From CAYWKU01 sp964459325 (GTDB lineage: Bacteria > RBG-13-61-14 > CAYWKU01): a stretch of DNA of 64,000 nt. Position 1 is the stretch's first letter. Every line of letters starts with the position of its first letter. Position numbers and translations under genes: made by a program. The notes beneath the pieces are model-generated. The model did no database searches. It was given only the letters and a program-made list of their open reading frames with translations, and had not been told where the DNA came from. The stretch is from positions 79,853 through 143,852 of the forward strand of contig CAYWKU010000008.1 in NCBI GenBank assembly GCA_964459325.1, read 5' to 3'. This document shows, one piece after another, positions 58,107-64,000 of this stretch.

Positions 58107-60341
58107 CTAGTGTCGATTATTGCGGCGCTTACCTTTTTTACCGGCAGGTTTGCCCTTCTTGGTCTTTTCGGGCTTCTTTTTCGCCGGCTTTTTGGATATG
58201 CGGGCGGCTCCCGGCTCGATTTCCGCTTCATCCTCATCAAGCACCAGGTCGAAATCCACCTGGCGCTTTTCGATGGATGCGCCGGTAACCGTCACCCTTA
58301 CCCTGTCCCCGACGCGCCAACTGCGCTTGGTGTGCTTACCCACCAGCGACATGGTATTGGGCTCGATGCCGTAACTATCCGGCGGCAGACGGCTTTCATG
58401 CACCAGCCCCTCCACGAAATGCTCGATAATTTCCACGAACAGCCCGAATGTTGTGACGCCGACGATGTAGCCCTCGTACTCCTGCCCGACCCGGGCCTTC
58501 ATGAACCTGGCCGCTTTTATCTTGTCCATGTCCCGCTCGGCCTCTTCGGCGCGCCGCTCCATTTGTGAGCATTGCGACGCCAGCGACTGTATGTTTTCCG
58601 GCGCCCTGACCGGTCTTCCAGCCAGGTGGTTCTTGAGCACCCGGTGCACAAAAAGGTCCGGGTAGCGGCGGATGGGACTTGTAAAGTGCAGGTAATGGTC
58701 GGCGGCCAGGCCGAAGTGGCCCAGGTTCCTCGGGCTGTAACGGGCCTGCATCATGGAGCGCAGCACCATCTGGTGCACCACCGGCTCATACGATTTGCCC
58801 TCGGCCTTTTTGAGCACCTTTTGCAGCCGCAGCGCCAGGTCACGCTCACCAATGTCGGTATAATCGAACTGCAACCCGAAAGCCCCGAGCACCCCTATCA
58901 ACTGCTCCATCTTCTCCGCCTGCGGCGGTTCATGGATACGGTACAGGGAGGGCAACTCGTGCTCCTCCATGTAGCGGGCGATGGCTTCGTTGGCCGCCAG
59001 CATGAACTCCTCAATCATCTGGTGAGACGGGTCGTTGCGGGAGCGCAGGATTTCCTGGACCTCCCCTTCTTCTCCCAGCACAACCAGCGCCTCGGGCAGG
59101 TCGAAATCGAGGCTGCCCCTCGTGTGGCGCTTTTTCCGAAGCGCCCGGGCCAACTCCATCGCCACCTCAAGGTCGGGAATCCGCTCGCCTATCCTTTCCC
59201 TCTCATCGAGGTCCTCCTCCAGCACCGCCTTTCGCACCTGGTTGTAAGAAAGGCGGGCCGAGCTGCGCATTACGGCGGGATAAATATGTACCTCCTGCCG
59301 GACGGCGTCGTTGCTGAACTTCAGCTCCACCGCCATCGCCAGCCTGTCCACGTCGGGCTTGAGGCTGGCTATACCCGCACTCACCTCCTCCGGCAGCATG
59401 GGAATGACGGTTTCGGGGAAGTAGACGCTGGTGGCCCTCTCGAGGGCTTCGGAGTCCAGGTCGCTACCCGGTTTCACGTAATGGCTGACGTCCGCGATGG
59501 CCACCCACAGCCGCCAGCCGCTACGCTCGCGCTTTACATACACCGCGTCGTCAAAATCGCGGGCGGATTCGGGGTCGACCGTAAACAGGGGCAGCTCCCG
59601 CAAGTCCTTCCGGCCCTCGTACTCCTCCGAAAGCACCTTATCGGGCAGTGAACGGGCTTCATCCAGCGCTTCCCCCGGAAATTCACGGGGAAGGTTGTGG
59701 TCGGCCATCACCAGGGACATATCCACACCGGGGTCGTCGATGGAGCCGAGCCGGCACAGAACCTCCCCCTCCATTTCGTGGTCGTCTTCCGGGTAGGAGT
59801 TGACGCGCACCTCCACCAGTTCGCCCTCGACGGCCCCGCGCTTGAGCTTCCCGGGCACGAAAACCCGCTGTTGTATGCGCTCGTTGACCGGGTAGACGTA
59901 TCCCTTGCCGTACTTTCCGACGATGTACTGAGTGCCGCGCTCCAGCACTTCCATCACCCGGCCGCTTTTCCGGCCGTCCTTCTTGGAGCGCGTTACCCGC
60001 AATCTCACCCGGTCGCCGTGCATGGCATCGGACTGGTCTCCGGGCGCTATAAACACATCGGGCCAGTCAGGGTCGTCGGGCCTGAGGAATGCGTAGCCGT
60101 CGGGGTGGCATTCCACCACGCCGTCCACGAGGTGCTCTTCGCGGGGCAGAGTCCACTTGGCGCCGGCGAAACGCACCAACTCCCCCCGGCGGGCAAGCTC
60201 CTTGAGCCAGCTACGAAACTGGCGGCGCTGATGGCGCTTGACCTCAAGGCGCTCCATTAACTCCCGCGTGGACACCGGCCTGCCCCGGGATTTTTCGAGA
60301 ATCTTGCGCAGGGGTTTTATTAAATCTTCGGGAAATGCCAT
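58107..60341 (-). CDS. rnr: ribonuclease R
   Basis: The 744-residue protein has an N-terminal winged-helix and cold-shock regions (RFAGAKWTLPREEHLVDGVVECHPDGYAFLRPD), the RNB catalytic core with FTVDPESARDFDDAVYV and the acid residues of the exonuclease centre, SHYVKPGSDLDSEALERATSVY, and QMVLRSMMQARYSPRNLGHFGLA. An S1 domain follows (GQEYEGYIVGVTTFGLFVEI), then a Lys-rich tail. It degrades structured RNA 3' to 5' and helps in RNA quality control and cold survival. Length and all parts are normal. Confidence 0.96.
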   Translation of the reverse strand: MAFPEDLIKPLRKILEKSRGRPVSTRELMERLEVKRHQRRQFRSWLKELARRGELVRFAGAKWTLPREEHLVDGVVECHPDGYAFLRPDDPDWPDVFIAPGDQSDAMHGDRVRLRVTRSKKDGRKSGRVMEVLERGTQYIVGKYGKGYVYPVNERIQQRVFVPGKLKRGAVEGELVEVRVNSYPEDDHEMEGEVLCRLGSIDDPGVDMSLVMADHNLPREFPGEALDEARSLPDKVLSEEYEGRKDLRELPLFTVDPESARDFDDAVYVKRERSGWRLWVAIADVSHYVKPGSDLDSEALERATSVYFPETVIPMLPEEVSAGIASLKPDVDRLAMAVELKFSNDAVRQEVHIYPAVMRSSARLSYNQVRKAVLEEDLDERERIGERIPDLEVAMELARALRKKRHTRGSLDFDLPEALVVLGEEGEVQEILRSRNDPSHQMIEEFMLAANEAIARYMEEHELPSLYRIHEPPQAEKMEQLIGVLGAFGLQFDYTDIGERDLALRLQKVLKKAEGKSYEPVVHQMVLRSMMQARYSPRNLGHFGLAADHYLHFTSPIRRYPDLFVHRVLKNHLAGRPVRAPENIQSLASQCSQMERRAEEAERDMDKIKAARFMKARVGQEYEGYIVGVTTFGLFVEIIEHFVEGLVHESRLPPDSYGIEPNTMSLVGKHTKRSWRVGDRVRVTVTGASIEKRQVDFDLVLDEDEAEIEPGAARISKKPAKKKPEKTKKGKPAGKKGKRRNNRH

Positions 60342-60555
60342 TTATTTCTTTGGAAAAGCGGTTACCGCAACCCGCAACTTAAGAGGGCGTTGCAGAATCA
60401 ATTATGCCGTAACGCCCGGACGGGCAAATGAGGTTGTTTAAAATCAAGTACTTACAAGATGCCACCGAGCCATACGGCCTGTCAGGGACGGTGGCGTTAC
60501 GTTCTTTATATCCCGCAACGGCCTCCTTAAGTGAAATTAAAGCAACTTTGCCTAC

Positions 60556-60584
60556 TTGCAACGCCTTACCCGAAAGATTATCTT
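60556..60584 (+). promoter_or_regulatory. candidate promoter of tRNA-Leu
   Basis: TTGCAA (60556-60561) and TATCTT (60579-60584) are 17 bases apart, with tRNA starting about 32 bases later. The same two hexamers and spacing occur at 40731-40759. The rest of the gap from 60342 to 60615 shows no gene or repeat. Confidence 0.4.
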
Positions 60585-60615
60585 ATTATACGAAATAGGG
60601 CAAACGGCCCGGAGC

Positions 60616-60699
60616 GCGAAAGTGGCGGAACTGGTAGACGCGCAAGATTCAGGATCTTGTGGGCGCACGCCTGTGGGGGTTCGAATCCCCCCTTTCGCA
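60616..60699 (+). tRNA. tRNA-Leu (anticodon CAG)
   Basis: The 84-base RNA has acceptor arms GCGAAAG/CTTTCGC, a D-arm (GCGGAACTGGTAGACGC), anticodon stem CAAGA/TCTTG with loop TTCAGGA reading CAG, a long variable arm (typical of class II leucine tRNAs) and a T-arm GGGGG-TTCGAAT-CCCCC. No CCA is encoded, so it is added enzymatically. Confidence 0.95.
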
Positions 60700-60733
60700 T
60701 TTCCAATCGCCTTCCACCACTATTATCTTAACC

Positions 60734-60780
60734 GGGTGGCCTCGACGTTATACGTCGGGGTTGCGCAAGCAACAAGAAAC
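60734..60780. repeat. hairpin repeat family D, copy 2 (inverted)
   Basis: The 47-base unit GGGTGGCCTCGACG... ends CAAGCAACAAGAAAC and is the reverse complement of copy 1 at 37081 with four or five changes. One stem pair is swapped from G-C to C-G in both arms, keeping the hairpin. The stretch between this and the next copy (60781-60858) holds no gene. Confidence 0.85.
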
Positions 60781-60858
60781 TTTCCCCTGTTTTTTGCCGA
60801 AAATTCCGTCTCTAAATCCGAAACTTCGATGCTAAATTTTCTTGTCCCCTTACGGGGA

Positions 60859-60885
60859 CCCGGACGTATAACGTCCGGGCCACCC
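60859..60885. repeat. hairpin repeat family D, copy 3
   Basis: CCCGGACG-tata-CGTCCGGG followed by GCCACCC is the hairpin part of copy 1 in the same orientation, without its flanking CAACAAG segment. Copies 2 and 3 face each other across about 78 bases, forming a larger inverted repeat downstream of nrdJ. The rest of 60886-61041 shows nothing recognisable. Confidence 0.8.
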
Positions 60886-61041
60886 TGCGAGCTTAACATC
60901 GGGGTTACTTGGCAACCACCATTGTCCCTTAAGCTCAAAGTCATCTAATAATGTGTAAGTTTGTGTTGCCACAATTCAACCACTTCCTTTAACATTATTC
61001 TCGAAAATTCGGCATTAAAACGATTTCGAGAGCATTTTGAA

Positions 61042-63672
61042 CTAACTACACTTCTGGAAGCCGCATCCTCGGCAGTATGCGCAGCCGCCGCCGAGTTCGA
61101 GCTTGGAGCCGCAGTCGGGGCAGATGGTGGGCATGGGGCCGTCGGCAGGCACGGGGGTGTGGCTCACGGGCCTGTTTCGCTCCTCCCGGACGGTTTCCTC
61201 GACGTTTTTCATCACCCGCCGGCCGTTGGCGCGGGTTTCGGCGAGGTACAGCTCGATGGCCTTTGCCAGCCCGTCGGCGCAGCTCATAATCATCTCCCCG
61301 TCCTGCCACGTGGGAGCCGGGCAGGAGATTCCCCGGAGCTGCCGGAGGATTGCTTCGGTGTCCACACCCGCCCGGAGGGAGAGCGATATGAGGCGGCTGA
61401 CGGCTTCGGCCTGGCTGGAGGCGCATCCGCCCGCCTTGCCCATAGCGGTGAATATTTCGAAGAGTCCTTCTTCGTCCTCGTTGATGGTAACGTAGAGGTT
61501 GCCGCAGCCGGTTTTGAGCCTGCGGGTGGCCCCTTTAATCAGGTCGGGCCTTTTCCGGGGGGAAAGCGGCGGGCCTTCGTACTTCTGAATTTCCGTATCG
61601 ACCTCGGCTTCCGCCGTCTCGGCCTCCCCCTTCCGGTTTACCTTGCCGATATTGAGCACCTGGGAATCGCGGCTCTTGTCGCGGTAGACAGTGACGCCCT
61701 TGCAGCCGAGCTTCCACGCCATTTCGTACACCTCGGCCACCCGTTCCTGTGTGGCGTACTCGGGGAAGTTTACGGTCTTACTCACGGCATTATCGGTGTA
61801 CTTCTGAAAGGCCGCCTGCATTTTTATGTGAGTTTCCGGGCTTACCTCGTGGGCGGTGACGAAAATCTTCCTCACGTCCTCCGGCACCTCCTCGATGCCC
61901 TCCAGGTGTCCCTGCTCGGCTATCCTGCGCATCAGGGACTCGGAGTAGAAACCCCTCTCTTTGGCAATGCGTTCGAAAAGCGGGTTGACCTCCACCAACT
62001 CGTCGTCGCTCATCACGTTGCGGATGTAGCAGATGGCGAAGATAGGCTCGATGCCGGATGAGCATCCAGCGATTATGCTGATGGTGCCGGTGGGCGCGAT
62101 AGTGGTGACGGTGGCGTTTCTTACCGGCTCTTCCCCGCGCTGGTGGTAAGCGCTTCCTTCAAAGTTGGGGAACGCTCCCCGCTCTTTGGCCAGCGATGCG
62201 CCGGCGAGGCGGCCTTCGTTGCGTACGAAACTCATAACCTCGTCGGCCACATCCAGGGCTTCCGGGGAATTGTAAGGGACGCCCAGGTCTATGAGCATAT
62301 CCGCGAATCCCATCACGCCGAGGCCGATTTTGCGGTTGGCGCGGGTCATCTCCTCAATCCGGGGCAGCGGGTACTTGTTCATGTCTATGACATTGTCTAG
62401 GAAATGGACGCATGTCCATACGATGCGGCGCAACTCGTCCCAGTCCACCTTTCCGTCGCGAACGACCTTCGCCAGGTTGATGCTGCCGAGGTTGCATGAT
62501 TCGTAAGGCAAGAGGGGCTGTTCGCCGCACGGGTTGGTGCTTTCTATCTCGCCCATGTCAGGGGTCGGGTTATCGCGGTTGAGCCTGTCGAGAAAGACAA
62601 TCCCCGGCTCCCCGTTTCTATGAGCGGAAGCGACTATCCTGTCGAACACTTCCTTTGCCCGTAGCTTCCCGTTTTCCTCGCCGGTGCGGGGGTTGTAGAG
62701 CGCATAGGATGTATCCTCCTCGACCGCGTTCATGAACTCCTCGGTCAGCCCCACGCTGATGTTGAAATTGGTGAGCGCGGCGCCCTCTTCCTTGCTGGAT
62801 ATAAAGTCAAGTATATCGGGGTGGTCTATCCGGAGAATGCCCATATTGGCGCCCCTGCGGGTACCTCCCTGCTTGATGGTCTCGGTGGCGGCGTTGTATA
62901 CCTTCATAAAGCTCAACGGGCCGCTGCTGACACCCTGAGTGGACTGAACGACGTCGTTTTTGGGCCGCACGCGGCTGAAGCTGAAGCCCGTGCCCCCTCC
63001 GGACTGATGGATGAGCGCGGCGTCCCGGAGGCTGCCGAAAATGCTCTCCATGCTGTCCTCCACCGGGAGTACGAAACAGGCGCTGAGCTGCCCCAGGCTT
63101 CTGCCGGCGTTCATCAGGGTGGGGCTGTTGGGAATGAACTTGAGCTCGGCCATGAGCTTGTAAAACTTCTCCTCGGTGGCGTTAACGTCCGCGTCCGGGT
63201 CGTAGATGGTGTCGGCCCTGGCTATGACCCCCGCCACGCGTCGAATCATTTCTTCGGGGCGCTCCACTACCTTGCCTTCCATATCCTTCTTGAGGTAGCG
63301 TCGTTCGAGTACGCGTAGTGCGTTTTCCGAGAAGGGGATACGTCCCTTCTGGAAGAATCCGGTATGTTCCGATTTTTTCTTCTCCGGCATCATGTTAAGC
63401 TCGATAAGCTTGGTTTCCACCATTTCCGCAAGCCACTGCTCTTCCACCTTATCTATCCCCAGGTCTATAAGCTCGTTGCGGACGGCCTCAGCCACCTCTT
63501 CAGCTTCCCTGAGTTTCAGGTCTTTTTCCCGCACCAGAGCTTCCACTACCATATCGAAATCCCACCCCTCGGGCAACCCTTCGGGCAGATTTTCTTTGCC
63601 CTTCACCCGGTTAGTATCTTCGACGGTTGTCGCTTGTTCCCTTTTCCGGCTTTCCTTTTCAGTGCGATTCAT
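61042..63672 (-). CDS. nrdJ: adenosylcobalamin-dependent (class II) ribonucleotide reductase
   Basis: From the ATG at 63672 (GGGAGG upstream) the protein is 876 residues. Recognisable parts are FIPNSPTLMNAGRSLGQLSACFVLP, HQSGGGTGFSFSRVRP, the active-site NPCGEQPLLPYESCNLGSIN, and GCSSGIEPIFAICY. The C-terminal Cys-rich tail (CPDCGSKLELGGGCAYCRGCGFQKC) is a zinc-ribbon-like end typical of NrdJ and involved in reductant supply. It makes deoxyribonucleotides by a cobalamin radical and works with or without oxygen. It lies under a NrdR-like operator pair. Confidence 0.96.
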   Translation of the reverse strand: MNRTEKESRKREQATTVEDTNRVKGKENLPEGLPEGWDFDMVVEALVREKDLKLREAEEVAEAVRNELIDLGIDKVEEQWLAEMVETKLIELNMMPEKKKSEHTGFFQKGRIPFSENALRVLERRYLKKDMEGKVVERPEEMIRRVAGVIARADTIYDPDADVNATEEKFYKLMAELKFIPNSPTLMNAGRSLGQLSACFVLPVEDSMESIFGSLRDAALIHQSGGGTGFSFSRVRPKNDVVQSTQGVSSGPLSFMKVYNAATETIKQGGTRRGANMGILRIDHPDILDFISSKEEGAALTNFNISVGLTEEFMNAVEEDTSYALYNPRTGEENGKLRAKEVFDRIVASAHRNGEPGIVFLDRLNRDNPTPDMGEIESTNPCGEQPLLPYESCNLGSINLAKVVRDGKVDWDELRRIVWTCVHFLDNVIDMNKYPLPRIEEMTRANRKIGLGVMGFADMLIDLGVPYNSPEALDVADEVMSFVRNEGRLAGASLAKERGAFPNFEGSAYHQRGEEPVRNATVTTIAPTGTISIIAGCSSGIEPIFAICYIRNVMSDDELVEVNPLFERIAKERGFYSESLMRRIAEQGHLEGIEEVPEDVRKIFVTAHEVSPETHIKMQAAFQKYTDNAVSKTVNFPEYATQERVAEVYEMAWKLGCKGVTVYRDKSRDSQVLNIGKVNRKGEAETAEAEVDTEIQKYEGPPLSPRKRPDLIKGATRRLKTGCGNLYVTINEDEEGLFEIFTAMGKAGGCASSQAEAVSRLISLSLRAGVDTEAILRQLRGISCPAPTWQDGEMIMSCADGLAKAIELYLAETRANGRRVMKNVEETVREERNRPVSHTPVPADGPMPTICPDCGSKLELGGGCAYCRGCGFQKCS

Positions 63673-63749
63673 ACGACCCTCCCGAGGACTTGAAAAATAT
63701 ACCCGATTTGGAAAATCCCTAACAAAAACGCAAATTTTCCGGCACTCCA

Positions 63750-63801
63750 ATTATATACCATATGTATGTCGGTATTTATTAAGTTACACCATATCTTGTG
63801 T
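63750..63801 (-). promoter_or_regulatory. nrdJ promoter with two NrdR-like boxes
   Basis: ACACCATATCTTGTGT (63786-63801) fits the NrdR consensus acaCwAtATaTwgtgt. A second, weaker box, ATACCATATGTATGTC (63755-63770), lies exactly 31 bases away, the known spacing for NrdR binding. On the minus strand TATAAT (63750-63755) overlaps the second box as a -10, with a poor -35. The region 63802-64000 shows no other signal. Confidence 0.7.
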
Positions 63802-64000
63802 ATGTCAATAGCGAATTTCGGGGTAAATGGGTACTTTTTCAAAAGTTGAGCAAATTCGGATTGTTAGCCGACTTTTTTGGGCGATTGACCAAGGCAGCGG
63901 GGGCGGCCTCGGAAGATAATCCCCATTTTCGATGGGTATAGTTTTAAACCTTGGCGCGATATATCAAGTTTCAAGTTATGGGTTTCAAGTCGTCGAATTT

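Noticed and set aside
63673..64000. Cobalamin riboswitch upstream of nrdJ
   Set aside because: No B12-box-like core is visible and the leader from the likely start is only about 70 bases.
1..64000. Prophage, insertion sequence or conjugative element
   Set aside because: No integrase, transposase, capsid or relaxase gene is present in any frame I could recognise.

Overview
This window is ordinary bacterial chromosome of moderate to high GC, coding densely on both strands. No phage, insertion sequence, CRISPR array or rRNA is visible. The gene content suggests an anaerobic or microaerobic, probably motile, Gram-negative-type bacterium with strong protection against oxygen. It has a 2-oxoacid:ferredoxin oxidoreductase, a B12-dependent (class II) ribonucleotide reductase, cytochrome bd oxidase, superoxide reductase, rubredoxin, three rubrerythrin-type proteins, many lipoproteins, and two-component systems with PAS-type sensors. 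The DVU0298-type protein and the superoxide reductase recall Desulfobacterota, but the lineage cannot be fixed from the sequence; an uncultured candidate phylum is equally possible.

Layout. 1-2.1 kb: two sensor kinases around a stand-alone receiver. 2.1-2.8 kb: a VapBC toxin-antitoxin pair. 2.9-4.8 kb: a site-2 protease and a TIGR02757-type protein whose N-terminus contains a dispersed repeat. 4.8-19.2 kb, nearly all on the minus strand: an oxygen and metal island with cydAB, rubredoxin, a zinc ribbon protein, a DUF255 thioredoxin-like protein, a PfpI protein behind a striking operator array, superoxide reductase, exported superoxide dismutase, korAB, ferritin, rubrerythrins and a metal permease fused to an HMA domain. 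19.3-29.1 kb: a 3-hydroxyacyl-CoA dehydrogenase, two LOG-like proteins, a chemoreceptor, apt, a LysM/M23 lipoprotein, a Na/Pi cotransporter-PhoU protein facing a PstB-like ATPase that has lost its catalytic residues, and a MntA-HepT pair. 29.2-37 kb: a primary-type sigma factor, a DUF4258 toxin-like pair flanked by a direct repeat of the neighbouring PHP gene, nadA, a large FAD/Fe-S oxidoreductase, and a HicAB pair in which hicA carries a stop codon. 37.5-50.2 kb: uvrB, a TPR protein, an envelope and signalling operon (membrane protein, HExxH lipoprotein, histidine kinase, receiver), a phosphatase, a methyltransferase, then a PHP phosphatase-MFS-surE-pcm operon. 50.2-64 kb: a DUF169 protein, a propeller-like lipoprotein, a truncated and degenerate acyl-CoA synthetase, a class V aminotransferase, ppx, a cyclic-nucleotide-binding protein, a gamma carbonic anhydrase, cdsA, rnr, tRNA-Leu(CAG), and nrdJ behind paired NrdR-like boxes.

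Across the window run at least five families of short hairpin repeats, some in tandem and some inverted. In several families the stems differ between copies but stay paired, which implies the folded structure matters. Four small toxin-antitoxin modules also lie here. The leads most worth checking are the catalytically dead PstB-like protein beside the Na/Pi transporter, the 20-bp-phased operator in the oxygen island, the covarying hairpin families, and the duplication that brackets the DUF4258 pair.
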